From positions 6,515,001 to 6,579,000 of the forward strand of contig JAKZAN010000006.1 of NCBI GenBank assembly GCA_023053545.1: DNA of 64,000 nucleotides, given 5' to 3'. Position numbers and translations under genes: made by a program. Position 1 is the first letter of the stretch; every line of letters starts with the position of its first letter. This stretch comes from Lepidurus packardi. Its lineage: Eukaryota > Arthropoda > Branchiopoda > Notostraca > Triopsidae. Under the pieces are notes generated by a model, which was given only the letters and a program-made list of their open reading frames with translations, made no database searches and was not told the DNA's origin. Shown in pieces: positions 1-12,030 of this stretch.

Positions 1-821
1 ACGGTATTGGCCAGGATCAATTAAACAAACCTATACAACCGAAGTTCATTGAAAGAAATTTACTTTTTGGTTATTTACCATGATTAATGTGGTTCCGTCC
101 CATTCTTCGCTTTCAAGCTTGGAGACTACTTTAGTGAGTTTTTCTTTCAATTTCTTCCCCTCCTTTTCCGCAATGATTTGGAGCCTCATTTGTGCTCGAT
201 CGATTGGAATTACCTCCTTCAGTAACGGGATTACTTCCAATGCCTGTAATCGACAACGTTAAATGCTTCATCTAGTAGTGGTCTCCACCGTACTTGCTGT
301 TTGGCATTTCTGTTGGGTTTGACAGAATAGTGGATGTCTTTCATAGCTTTCTCTATCAACGACACGGGATAAGGCCTCTTCGATTCGGGGTTTATGCATT
401 TGTCTGCAACTGTGGTGGCAATGTCTTTAAACATTGAATCCAAGTGGACGTGTCGCTCCTTTTCCGAAACTTGCAGCTCGCCTTTAGCCAGAATTTCCTT
501 ACAAATGGCGGTAGTGTCCTCAGTTCCAAACGCAGCTACCAAATCCTCCTTTTTGGCCACCTGGCCTTTGGAGACGTTCAAAAACACCTGATTGGCTTGC
601 AGGACTTCATCCAAATCGGTTTCTCTACGAATCAAAGATTACAATAGTTTTACTTTTACTTATACATCATTTAGACCGATTATTACTTACATTTTATTTC
701 TCCAAGAAACCACTTTATTCTTGTAACATGCTATCTCGAATCGCTTACCACCTTTCTTCATTCGTACGACGGCCACGTTAGTGAGTCTGATTTGATTAGT
801 AGGCGTAAAAATTTTAGACAT
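1..821 (-). CDS. SBDS: SBDS ribosome maturation protein (3' end off window)
   Basis: SBDS works with the GTPase EFL1 to release eIF6 from late 60S ribosomal subunits in the cytoplasm. Exons in reading order are 821-691, 624-294, 243-79 and 30-1, all in phase, giving 219 visible residues of a family length near 250. The N-terminal FYSH domain starts with [20 protein letters not shown] and is almost identical to the animal protein. It continues through [26 protein letters not shown] and [14 protein letters not shown], then the helical central domain with MKDIHYSVK. The last exon reads [10 protein letters not shown], the conserved entry to the C-terminal domain, so only about 30 residues lie beyond the left edge. 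The start is the only ATG ahead of the conserved N-terminus. No damage is seen. Identity is certain; exon ends may be off by a base. Confidence 0.97.
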
Positions 822-1759
822 GTTGTAACTGTGTTAAAACTTCTGTTTTTCCAAGCACGTGTTCCTTTCCCAAATGTAATTGCAATGTGGTCATACCCCG
901 CCCAGAATCCATAGAGAACACGCCCAAAATACTTTACTTATGACGCAATCAATGAGCTAACAAAGTCTAGCGTGTAAACCGCGATCTAGATCCAGAGGAA
1001 AGGCGAATTGCTAAGTCGGGACAGCCATGATTTGTTAAGCTCCACCCAAGAGTTCAAGCAAGAACTAGTTATGTGTGGAAAATAAAAAGTTCTCAGGAAC
1101 TGATGTGAAACTCTGAAACTGTGCTAAAAGTAGTCTTTTCGTCTTTAAGACAGTAAGTGATTCGTTTGTTTTTATTACCATTCAATTTCGTCGCAGTATC
1201 GAGTATGTGATGTTGATAGTCTTAGTTGTTCCTTCATGTTCCATGTTGTTTCAAACGGTTTCTCACTGCCGTCGACATGTGCCCTTGTGCCATTATGCCT
1301 TCTGTGGTTCGTACGGTAGTTTTGGCGGGTTTTCAGAAGGTTTTTCTTCTGGGTGTAGGCATTGTAGGCGTTTAAAAATTCTTAGTGATGTATTCTTGAA
1401 GAGACCAATCGATAATCTCCTTAAAATGACTTAAAACAGATATCAGGTATATTTTAAGATTTTACAAAGCTCTGAGATATGGCACACGATTATTTTTAGC
1501 GCTTTCTTGAAGACTTTTTTTTTACTTCAGTACTATGTTAACTACAGAAAGTACTTTACTTACTTCAAACTTGAGCCCAGTAAATTATTTCCTCGGTTAC
1601 TTCGTCTCTTTCTACTTTAAGTTGCTGACGCACACAAGCGTAGTATCTTATACATGACTTGTATTAAACGAACATACAAATGCTATGTAATTTTCAATCC
1701 AAGTTGCTGTCCAGTAATGCAATAATGCTGTCTTATAATGCCCTATAGCGATAATAATG
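822..1759. other. Intergenic, SBDS 5' side to opsin 3' side
   Basis: This stretch of about 940 bases lies between the SBDS start and the opsin stop codon. It should hold the SBDS promoter and 5' UTR and the opsin 3' UTR. I see no conserved reading frame, RNA gene or repeat in it. Confidence 0.6.
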
Positions 1760-3802
1760 TTACAGTTGCGGATATACAACTTCACAGTTCTCATTTTCCG
1801 ACGAAGATTGTTCGTTGATTGTATCGACGCGGGTAATTTTTTGTTGCTCATCCATGTTGGTTTGTGTCGTGAAATCCAACAAGAGAGGTGCTCGAGCAGT
1901 TAGAGAAAATGTTTGGCCATCATCTCTCTTTCTTCCCACGTTGACAGCGTCGTTGACGCCGTCCGTTTGGGGACATGTTCTGTTACATCTGTCCCGTGAA
2001 CAGTAGACTAGAATACGTAACTTTGCCACGAACTCTACCCTGCAACACCACCAAAGTGATTATGAAGGTTTTATTTAGGAAAAATAGTAATTTAGGAAGA
2101 TTTCAGTAACTCTCACCTATATCGTTTGCTGCAGCAAACGTAAATCAAAGGGTTATAAGCAATGGAAGATTTAGCTAACATGACTGGAATGGGAGTAGCC
2201 CATAGTGGAATAGCTTGATGGTTTCCGAACGTCGCAAGTAGACTAATAATGGCGTAAGGTAACCAGGCGATAAGGAATCCAGCACAAATGCCAATTGAAG
2301 TCTAAGGAAACCCCAATTGATGGTCATACGTAGTTTTAGCATATCGAATGTAGGAGCTAATTAGTTGGATTATAAATATTAATTCGTTACGTAGAGCAAT
2401 TGGCGTTCGGCATTGTTGGCACGTCTATTGGGCAAAGCTAAAGCGATAACTTTGTCAGATTGTCTCACGCGAATCAATATGGCCACGTGACTGGCCACTA
2501 TGACGAATGTAGGCAGGAGTACACAGAAAACCGTTACGGTAATTATATGGGCTTTGCCCCCTAGTATACAAAGAAAACCAAACCACACAGCATAATGTAA
2601 TTGTGTTCCTAACGAAACACAATTTCTTACTGAGCCCGTCAAAATTTCTCTCAACTTACAAACACCAAAGTGGATCCACTCCAATGTACACGAAATTCCA
2701 AAAGGCTCTACACCGTACCCTCCCCAACCCAAAAAGGGCATGGCAGCCCAGAAAAGAGAGTACATGTAGATTGCTACGAAAGCGATTTTAGAGAACCGGA
2801 CATTCACTCGGTGACCTGAAGAAAATGAGAAGAAATATTAGAAGCTTAACGTAGCTTCGTTTCCGATCAGTTATTGAGCATTACCCAAATTCGGCAAACA
2901 TGTTTTCACGTAGCGCACGGCGGCCAAGGTAGCTAGCGAAATGATGGTTGCTAAACCGAGGAAGTAGCAAACAGCAGCGTAAATAGCACAGCCTGTAGCG
3001 GAGATTGGTTTACTAAAAGCTTTCGCAGGTCATCTCCTTTATGACGTAAGTATGACCTGTCAGATTACACCAATGTTCGGTTACCTGTATTACCAAAGAG
3101 CCATTTGTGCGCGAAGGCGGATACGGTGACGGCAGGGTAAGAAGCAAAAGCTAAGATAAGATCCAAGATGGCAATGTTCAGAAGGAATAACTCTGGAACT
3201 GTCGTTTCCCTCCCTTTACCCATAAAAACGAGAACGGCCAGTGTGTTCCCTGTCACGGATAGCAAACCTACATAGAAACCAAATAGTTATTTGTTTGTAG
3301 ACATTCCCGCTATTGTGGATCAACACATCCTACTCAAAATAGATCAAAAGCATTCCAATCATAAGAAAAAGAAAGACCTATTATGATTGTTCTGATTGTC
3401 TTGTTATGATTGACAAAGAAATTGGTTTGGCAGTAGGCTTTCAAGCCGACACCCGCTGTTATAAAAAAAAGGCTGATGGATAAGAAATCACCACTCTTTC
3501 GCCATATTGCCACTCTTTCAATAGAATGAACCGTTTGTGTCGAGATTCCCGGTTTCATCACATAGGTTTTCGTTTATAGAAGATGGAAACGTGAAACTTG
3601 AGCGTATTATACGGAATATGACTTTCCTATTTCTAGAACATGTGAAATTGGAGCTGTGAAAGCTGCTACGGTATTTTGGTTTTGCGTTTGTGTTAGGAAA
3701 ATTTGTCTTACCGGTGAAAACCATGAAAAGTGCGAGGCCAGTATCGTACATGGGATGTAAAGGAGACTGAAATTTGTCCCAAGAGCCGTTGTGGATATCC
3801 AT
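1760..3802 (-). CDS. Neuropsin-type (OPN5-like) opsin with VRY in place of DRY
   Basis: This is a seven-transmembrane retinal photopigment of the opsin family. Exons in reading order are 3802-3712, 3267-3085, 2992-2885, 2815-2391, 2301-2117 and 2039-1760, all in phase, giving 423 residues. The retinal-binding lysine is present in TM7 (LAKSSIAYNPLIY, including NPxxY). Also present are the disulfide pair (GC before TM3; EPFGISCTLEW in loop 2, whose Glu matches bovine E181), Tyr at the position of the vertebrate E113 counterion, and ICAGFLIAW in TM6. PELFLLNIAILDL and EPFGxSCTL match OPN5 better than rhodopsins. A Cys pair after NPxxY could be palmitoylated, followed by a Ser-rich tail. The oddity is at the end of TM3: the acidic residue of D/ERY is Val (AAVRYVKTC), with spacing from the TM3 Cys identical to OPN5. 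Peropsin or RGR-like assignment is the alternative. Confidence 0.92.
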
Positions 3803-5045
3803 GATTATTCGTTCGTTTTTTCTTCGTTTCGTTTTTTTTTTCTTTGCACTAGACGTTAAGAAGGAAACTTTTCAAATCACGAATACATGTTTCGTCAGCT
3901 TGTCGGATCAATTTCGTGTACGACTGTATGCGACACCTGCTTAGGAAATCGAAGAAGCCCTATGGAGTTTAAAATAACTTGCGAGGATTTGAAGAAAGCA
4001 GAAAGGCTTTTGGGAGCTTTGTAACTTGTTTGCAGTTGATCTTTGGAAGTCTAACTCGGTTGGACGCTGAGGTGGATATTTAAGTGAGACTTGTGAAAAG
4101 AAATAGCTCGTAAGCGCTTGCGCGTACTGGCAAATAAGGGAGAATAAAATAGCTTATTCCTTGCGTATTAGCAGCCGTCTCTGTCTGTATTACACTCGAC
4201 GGATTGAAAGGTGGACGAGAAAAAAATGAAAAGACAAGAAAGATTGCTTTGAGCACCATACTTAGAGTTTAATCTCGCCTTAATGAGAACGGGAGATACA
4301 ATTCTCGGTACTTTCCGTGATTCAAGGATTCAAGAGGGTTGATACATAACGTGAAATGCATAAAAAAGGACGAGTTCCATGGGAGAAAATTAAAATGCAG
4401 ATACAGAAAACTAGATCTTTTGTTGACATACCCTCTAACCTCCGTTCCCTCCATTCCTACGCAATGTACATCATTTCCAAAGTTTAGTAAAAAAAAAAAA
4501 AAAAAAGAACAAAATCTCGTTGTTCACCATTCGTTTAGGAAGCTTATGAAAAGAAGGATTTTAAGCTTAAGCGGGAGAATTATATGCAGCTTTAATTTAA
4601 AATAAAGACTGAGGACAGTTGAATGGCTTGTTAAAATAATTGAAAAAGAAGAATAACGGAACACGAAGCCGAACTTATCTCTTGGAGAGGGTGTATTAAT
4701 TGAGTTGAAGTTGCTGTAGCATAAAGATTCCTAAAGGGGCTACATTCATTGATTTAGTCGGAAACTGACGAACAAATACAACGGTTTCTTTACCAAGCAA
4801 CCCTCCCTAAAATGCTCCTGAAAGTCGTTGAAACGTGGGAAGCTTTTTGCTCTTTTGTTTGAAAGTCTTGTAGGTTTTCCATCCTTTCCTTCAAAGGCTT
4901 GTTCTTTTTCATATTTGTTTTTTAAACTTCCAAAGCATATGTAAGAGCTTCTTACCTTGAAAGCTGTAATACCCTAATCTTACGTTGCAAAATATGTTAA
5001 GTATTTATTTTTGCAAGAGATAATTATTAAAAATATAACCACAGC
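3803..5045. other. Intergenic between opsin and AidB-like gene
   Basis: About 1.2 kb that probably holds the opsin promoter and the AidB-like 3' UTR. A poly-A run of about 17 bases lies near 4490-4506, and one exact CGTGGGAA 8-mer lies at 4834-4841. No gene was found. Confidence 0.6.
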
Positions 5046-7513
5046 TTAGTAATATTTGGCCAAAAGATTGAAAGCACTATAGCCGTCAAATGACAGTTTG
5101 CGATCGTTTTCGATTTCCTTGCGTTCAAGTAGTTCAGTACCGTTCCGTGGTAGACTGTTAGCCCACCGTTGAGCCACAATTCTATCGCATTCTGTAGCTC
5201 CGTGCCACTTGGCGTGTTCGACTAACAATCCCCCTAAAGACAATAATGCCCGAGTTAAATTAACCAAATCACGCGTGTTCGTAAGCGACTACCTATTGTT
5301 ATCTCTGCGACACTAAAGGCGATTTCCCTAGCGTTGTACTCGAAGTTGACAGGATCCGCTTGAAAAGCTTGCAGCATCTTCTCTTTAGCTTGGCCAATTA
5401 GCCGGGCAGAGGACTCCAGGGACGTCGGTGGCGCTTGAATAGCCTGGTCAATCCTTTGGCTCCATGTAATCAATGACTCAGGACGCTTGCTTAAAGCCCG
5501 CAAAACGTCCAAAGATAGTACCGAGGTGGTACCTTCCCATATGGGAAGCACCTATTCACCGGGCAACATCGCTAAGTAATAATTGGACTCTTTCTCTTGC
5601 GTTGTATGAGAAAACCTGCGCAAACCTGAGCGTCACGTAAGATGCTAGGGATTCCTGTATCTTCCATGTAACCCTGACCACCAAAGCATTCTAAGCCCTC
5701 GGATACCATAAGCACTGCCAATTTACCGGTGTATAATTTCAAGACGGGGGTTAAGAAGCGAATCAGTTCTCGGTCCGCTTCTTTGGCTTGATTAATCTCG
5801 TCGGCGCCAAGCAGCCTGAGAGGGAGGAAAAATTACAGGAGAAATTTATTGCAATCCAGTACCGGCGCGTTTTTTTTTCTCTTAATTTGTTAGAAGTACT
5901 TGGCTACTTCAAGCAGAAAGGCTAGGCAACCACGAGTCTTGAGCTCTAATAAGGCTAACGTTCTTATATGAAGAGGCTGATCACTAATTATCTGTCCAAA
6001 GGCTTTACGTCGGAGGCTGTAGTCCCGCGCCAGGCTGAGTATTCTGAAACCAAGAGGAATGAATAAGCTGATCTACATTTCAATCTCGTGAATTTTAGTC
6101 TCTTATTTTTTTCTTTACCTGCGCATCGCTGAAACGCTGGCTACGGCATTATGTAAGCGGGTTATAGTAAGCATTGGACTTATGTTGGCTACGCCGCGAC
6201 CTTGCTGGCCAAGTAGGGTTGCTTCCAAACCAGTAATTAACAGTTCACCTGTGGGAAGTTGCCGGGTTCCAAGCTTCTGCTTCAGACGAAGCACTTGTAA
6301 TTTTTCGCCTGGTTGAACGTTAACGTAGAATAACGACAAGCCTTTCGTTCCCTGTTTAGAGTCCCAATCAGATCGTCTGATATTTTTACCAAAACATAAG
6401 TCGAGAACGAGTTTTTTTAAGGTACTTTTGTGATTTCTCCGGATTCTGGATTAACAATGCGAGCTAGAGTCAGGGACATGTTGCTATCTGTAGCAGAGGA
6501 AAACCATTTGTAGCCGTATAAGTGAAACTTTTCATTTTCTTGAATTGCTACTGTATCGGTTCCTCCAGCAACGTCTGAGCCACCTTTCTTTTCGGTCATC
6601 CATTGTCCGGAGGTCCAGAAGTTTTCAGGTTTCTGGGTTGTAAGGCGGGAAAAAGCTTCGTGGTCTCGTAAACCCAAAACCTTGTTCGAAGTAAAGAATG
6701 GTTAAATTGCTCTAGAATTTATTATTTACACCTCAAGCGTTTTAGCTGCTCCGTCCGTCATGGCTAAAGGGCAGCTATAGAGTCCTGATGACGGCGCAAA
6801 CAAGTAAAGCTTGATGACTTGAAAAAGTCGACTGTATGCATCATACGGACGAGTGTACGCGTATGAAATGAGCCCTTCCTCTGCCGAAACGTCTTTTAGC
6901 TTCTTCCAAGCATCGCACGTCACTAAGGTAGAGAGACCTTTCATTATTAAATTTCAGATTAAGTGTTTAGACAGAAAGCATCTGCCTCGATTTCAGTGTT
7001 CAGTGTAGGATCCGCCTAATTAGAAAACGTCTTAAATACCGACTGTGCCTACGCTATTGCCCCAGGCGTCGTGAGTTTTTAAAAAGGGCTGCTCCAATTC
7101 ACATTGCCTTCCCAATGCGTATATATCTGTTGCAACACGGGCACCAAATCTGGTCAAGTCTTTGTCCACTTCAGCCGCAATCTGATCGAATAAACAAAGC
7201 ATATCTTTGTATGAGAAGGAAATGGAAGACAAATACTGTTTTAACTTAACGATAATCGAGAAAAAAACAAACAAACCTGTTGTGGTAGAATTCTCCTGAG
7301 TTGCGAGCGTAAAGCTTCGTCCCCTAGGTAAGTATTTTCCAACTGGGGCTGTTCTTGATTGAATCCCCCCGTGCTTGCTTGAGCGAATAAGCTCTTCCAC
7401 TTTTGCTTTGGGTTCGGATGTTGGGAATAGTGCAAGCTCTCATTATGGAACAGTCTATGCTGCAACGCTAATAGGCGTCGAAAACTTGTTCTCTGAATGC
7501 CACAGGGAGGCAT
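5046..7513 (-). CDS. AidB-like acyl-CoA dehydrogenase, probably mitochondrial
   Basis: This is a flavoprotein of the acyl-CoA dehydrogenase superfamily, closest in signature motifs to bacterial AidB. Its physiological substrate is unknown. Nine exons read in phase (7513-7277, 7181-7040, 6937-6732, 6680-6426, 6351-6119, 6043-5900, 5815-5626, 5551-5293, 5233-5046), giving 617 residues, slightly longer than AidB. The extra N-terminus ([20 protein letters not shown]) is Arg-rich without acids and looks like a mitochondrial presequence. Hallmarks are [10 protein letters not shown] (FAD and substrate loop), [38 protein letters not shown] and the WEG block [20 protein letters not shown], whose Glu is the family's conserved active-site residue. 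AidB-like proteins are known in several invertebrate groups. A peroxisomal location is less likely, as the C-terminus (LLAKYY) has no PTS1 signal. Confidence 0.9.
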
Positions 7514-7737
7514 TTTTAATTGCTGAAAGATTTTTATTCACAATGGATATTCTGGAAAACGTATCTACTTTCGTCCAATATTTTGTATACATGCATGTAT
7601 ACAAACTAAAGGGTAAAGGAAATCATAAATAGGAATTGCCATAGCAACGAGTAGCCATCGCTAGGCAACTTTCCCAAACATACGACCGCTTCAAGGTTAA
7701 GCGTAAGAATCCGAATAAAGCAAGGGCTATAGGTGTG
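7514..7737. promoter_or_regulatory. Likely bidirectional promoter, AidB-like / tectonic-like
   Basis: The 224 bases between the two divergent start codons must hold both 5' ends. A short palindrome-rich patch (atacatgcatgtatac) lies at 7588-7603. No TATA box is obvious in both directions. The shared-promoter role is inferred from geometry only. Confidence 0.45.
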
Positions 7738-9069
7738 ATGGAAACGATCATTCTCAGAATGTGGTTTTCCGTTTGGCTGTTGCTTTGGACTAGTATTACA
7801 GTTCGGACTTTTAGTCTCAAAGTGGACTTTGATGACATCGACTGGGGAAAAGCCCAGTTACTCAGCTCTTTGCCCACCGAATCGACAGTTTCCCTGAATT
7901 GCCCTTGCGATTCCGTTCCGAACACTTGTGAATCAGAGTGTTGCTGCGATAAGGTAAAAAAAAATTCCGGCGAGTAGATTTTCAGTACCTTTGTGAATAA
8001 TTTTTTTTAAACTATAATAGCATTTCTGTTTACTCAATAGGACTGCGTGAATAATACGGATACGGAATGTCAAAATGTAAAACCGTTGGACGAATGGTTG
8101 TGTGAAGGAGAAACGAATACTGAAACGAAACTCCCCATGTTCTGCATTGTTGGCGGGCTAAGTGCCTATATTGGTTCGGCGTATCACCGCCAAGAATTCT
8201 TGTCGCATACCGAAGTAAAGAAGTTAGTTGGAGAAGAGCTGACGTCCAATTACTTGACCGTAAAAAGTTACGAAGTCGGGGACCCTGTATACGGCTACCG
8301 ATGGATCGCGCCTGTATGGGAGTCAATTTACTTGTTAATTCCGCTGTCGTTCAACGGGAATTGTGCCACTGGAGTTCTCACTTTTAATACCTCTTCAACC
8401 TTTGAATGCGACCTAACTATCACTGAAGAAAATTGCGTTCGCTTGGCAGCAGAAGTTTTAGATTGGGACAGTCCCGAGCAAAAGTATGTCGTGGGAGACG
8501 TGACAAACGGCAGGCCAGTAGTAGCAAGTTATGAGTACCTTTGCGTGAACGACTGCGAGGGAGTCTTGAAGACTTCCAATGGCAGCGATCTGATTACAAG
8601 TAACGTAGACAGCGCACTGTTCGCGTCCTCGGTGCCCTCAATAGAGGTTCCTGAAAACGAATTTAAAGAACCTAATCATTGGACAAATGTCAGCTCCGCG
8701 TATTACAATGACACGATCGAGACTTGTGTTAACTTCCCTGTCAATCTCACGTACCGTGTAGAGAGTTTCGGTTCCGCGATCAAAGGAATTCGGATCGTGC
8801 TAAACTTAGGTAGTATTCCTTTACACAGCAGGGTTGCTCGCCATATCGTCGTGAACTTTGAACCCAGTACTAGCACAGAAAGTGACCTCCCGGAAAGTAA
8901 TATATCGTCTCCATTGCGTAATGAATCGGTTTGTGCAGTTAACAAACCCATTTGCTGGCAAAAGTCTTTTGCTTGGCGTAATTTGAGCGCCGTTGAGTGG
9001 CTCCAAGTGTCTCAAGTGACGTTGTTGATTGTCGTGTTAGGAATTTATTATATTAAAAGTGCATCGTGA
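7738..9069 (+). CDS. Tectonic-family protein, short form
   Basis: Tectonics are secreted or single-span proteins of the ciliary transition zone (MKS complex) that gate entry of membrane proteins. Two exons, 7738-7953 and 8041-9069, join in phase to 414 residues. The first ATG leads into a signal peptide (hydrophobic WFSVWLLLWTSITV). The family signature follows: NCPCDSVPNTCESECCCDKDC, with CCCD-x-DC crossing the splice junction. Several N-glycosylation sites (NNT, NGS, NVS, NDT, NLT, NIS) fit a luminal domain. The C-terminus has a hydrophobic span (VSQVTLLIVVLGIYYI) and a four-residue tail. Vertebrate TCTN1-3 are around 600 residues, so this is a short member, and I cannot tell which paralogue it matches. 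It faces the transcobalamin-like gene tail to tail 198 bases away. Confidence 0.82.
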
Positions 9070-9267
9070 GTTTTCTCGCAAAAAGAGCTAAAGATAACGA
9101 CATAGTTTTGTAGCTTTACATTTCTACAAAGGTGAGAGATCTTTTTGATGGAGAAGGCAAGCATCACAGCAAAGCGGATTTTTTGACTTAGCTAAGAAAA
9201 AAATAAGCCAATGCGGGAAGCTCTATAAGAGAAACGTTTGCTATCCTACGTTGGAGGCTTCTGGTTC

Positions 9268-12030
9268 TTAGATATTTTTGTACCAAAATAGAAAATGATC
9301 GCCATCTTGTACGAAAATGTCATCCACGCCTAAAGAAAAACATGTAGAATTGTGTGTTTACTATACAAATATTCATTGTTTGGTACCTCCTGGGGCCACC
9401 AGAGTTGTAGGAGGTGTGTTGCTTGGGTCTGGAAAAGTTGACATTCGGTACAATAACCAAAAGTGGAATCCTATTGGTTGTTCTTTCTTCCCTCCAATTG
9501 TGTGCACGTAATGACCGTTAGGCCATGTTGAAGCGGAAAACCTGATAGAATTGATTACAGTATTTCCATTATTTAAAAGAAAGAAAACTTAATGTAACAT
9601 TTACTCGTATGTGGAGTCGAGTTCCGCAGCTGTTTTCATGACTTCGAAGAACGTTCGATTGACTGGGACGCTGAGATTAATCGTGTGCACTTCGGTCACG
9701 TTACGGTTGATCCACATGGTGTAAGAAATGTTCGCTAGCTCAATGCCAGTGCCACTTTTATCGGTCTTCTTGACGGGAAGGCTGGTAGCCGTGGTTGGCG
9801 ACACGGTAGAGGTGATTTGTACTAGGTCTCTCTCCAAGAGGTGACCATCTGTCCATGACAACAAAGAAAAATGCGTCAGAACTCGCATGCGCATAACAGA
9901 TGATAAATACCTTGTTTAGCCGTAGCTGTTCCAGGGTAGGGAAGGCATTTTGATATGGAGATGTGACCGTAGCCGTTGCCAGACAATGCCAGCAAGGCTT
10001 CGGTGGTGGCGAATAGATTGCCTTCAAATGAGCCATCTTCTGCTTGGCTGGATGATAACCAGTTGCGAGCTTCGTCTGGTTTCCATTGATTTGTGAGGTT
10101 GTCCTTTAGCGCTAACGCCTGCAGATAAAAAAAAAAATTCAATACAGCGCAATGGAAAAAATATGTGTCTGGTATCTCTCGGGTTGCCTCTGAATTGAAC
10201 TTGGGGCGCTTTGACTAGCAATATTCAAGCGTTTGGAAGGAAACTTTTGTTGCTTGAGCAAACTTGCAAATTATGATTGTGGAAGTATAGCTGTGGAAAT
10301 TATATGAATGGAGTACCTGCATAGCCAGGGCAGTTGTTGCGAGATTGCCGAAACTTCCGTCTGCGCGCTGCTCGAAGGCTAATGCTTCTAAAGGCGGGCT
10401 GACAAATGGTAGCAAATGACGGTTTTTATGACCGTTCGCTAAGCAAGCAATAGCCATGGAAACCATAGCGAGCGTATCTTGAAAAGAAGAAAAGAAAAGC
10501 AAGGAAAAATTTTATGATGGAGTGCTTTTGGTTTGAGTTAGCATATGCGATGTAGAAAATCTGGGGCTTCCAGAGTACTGGCTGCAAACTCTTAATACCA
10601 TACCTACGCTATGTAATCCTTCGCTGGGATCTGACAAATCCAGTAAGCGTCTCACATGACGTCGTTTCACGTGACCACCCCCGGCGCAAATGGCTAATGC
10701 ATTGAATGCGAATTGGAAAGGAAGGTCGATATCCTCTGTTTGCAGTAATGCTGAAGGGGAGGATGTTGAAACAAACGAGAGAAAAGGCAATTTTATGGAA
10801 CGTCATTCGCTTTTAATAGCTACTTTGAAAACTCACCCACGAGATCTGTGCCATAGAAGTTCCGGGGATCATAGCACAAGGTTGTTAGGGCTAATACATA
10901 TTGTGAGACTTCCCCGGTAGTTAGTTGTGTTGGTGTTCTAAACGGAGTTTTAGCAAGTTAGTTAGGAGCAGTTAATTTTGGTGTAAAGATTATTGGGGGA
11001 CTGAATGTTGTGATATTTTAGTTGTATACCTCCACAATTTAAGCAGAATTTCAAGCTCAAGCTGCTTTGCACTAAGCTGAGCCTCTAAACTTTGGGAATC
11101 CCAACCGCCGATGGCAGGGCCCGCCCCTTTTAAGGCCACCAGGGCGCGGTGAGTATCAGGGCCCCAACCAAAATCCCGCCCTCTGCGACCCAAGAGCCAA
11201 GAAAGTCCGCGCTGCGTAGCTTCTTCGTGGATAAGCACATTGTTGGCTGAGAAAGGAAAAAAGTCATGAAAATGCCGTATGCCATCATTCTTTGGCAGAT
11301 TTATAGTGTTCGCAGGGACACGAGAAAATTGCTTTGGCTTGCTTTGAGCTCCTGGTAATAAAGGGAGGGCACCAACTTTTGGTGACGGTTAATTAGGACG
11401 TGCTAAATGGGATTGCCAACTTCATGAGATTGTAAGTAGGAGGCTGGGTCTACTTGTCCTGATTTCTGCAATTTAAAAAACCTGTTCAAGGACACAATTC
11501 GTGTCACATGTCTTTGAAGCACCCCCATCTAAACTGTCAATAAGGGATAAATTCCCCAAAGCAGTTTTTTTTCTGTAAAATGATTGTTATTGTGTGTGGG
11601 TCGGGGGGGGGGGGGGAGATCGTTTGGCGTTGAGGGAGAAATATTATGCATCCTCTTCTCTCTAACAAAAGGATCTCATTAGAAGCCCTAGAACACTAGA
11701 TTTGACTTGTGGGGATGGACAGAACTACTTCCGCTTTTCCTACACGTACGTTACGATTTCTGCAAAGCTTAGGCGGAAGTATCAATTGCACGTCTATTAC
11801 TAAGTCTAAATGGCGAAACCCTATACAGTTAGGGGACTCTTCTTTACAATTTGGTTTGTTCAGAAAGTGAATCCTTCTCTTCCACATATGTAATTTTGAA
11901 CATGTAAAAAGGTGACTGTCAAGCAAGTCAAGCAAAGTTCAAAGTCCAGCTGGGTATATGAATAAGATATGTTGTACTTACCAGATGCTACTCCCGCAAG
12001 AAACATTAATATCAAGCAAAGCCAACCCAT
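9268..12030 (-). CDS. Transcobalamin / intrinsic-factor-like cobalamin carrier
   Basis: This is a predicted secreted vitamin B12-binding protein of the transcobalamin/intrinsic factor/haptocorrin family. Nine exons join in phase (12030-11982, 11246-11030, 10937-10837, 10750-10604, 10477-10317, 10118-9911, 9848-9605, 9541-9387, 9329-9268), giving 447 residues. Exon 1 is a clean signal peptide (MGWLCLILMFLAGVAS). The middle is the helical alpha/alpha domain with the repeated pattern seen in TC and IF: DPRNFYGTDL, FAFNALAICAGGGHVKR, ADGSFGNLATTALAMQAL and AEDGS..FATTEALLAL. After a linker the C-terminal beta domain (DUF4430 type) follows, with FFEVMKTAAELD, FWLLYRMS and VDDIFVQDGDHFLFWYKN. Both B12-clamping domains are therefore present and intact. 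Intron 1 (11247-11981) is long for this window and holds a G run near 11606-11619. B12 binding is inferred from family. Confidence 0.9.
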
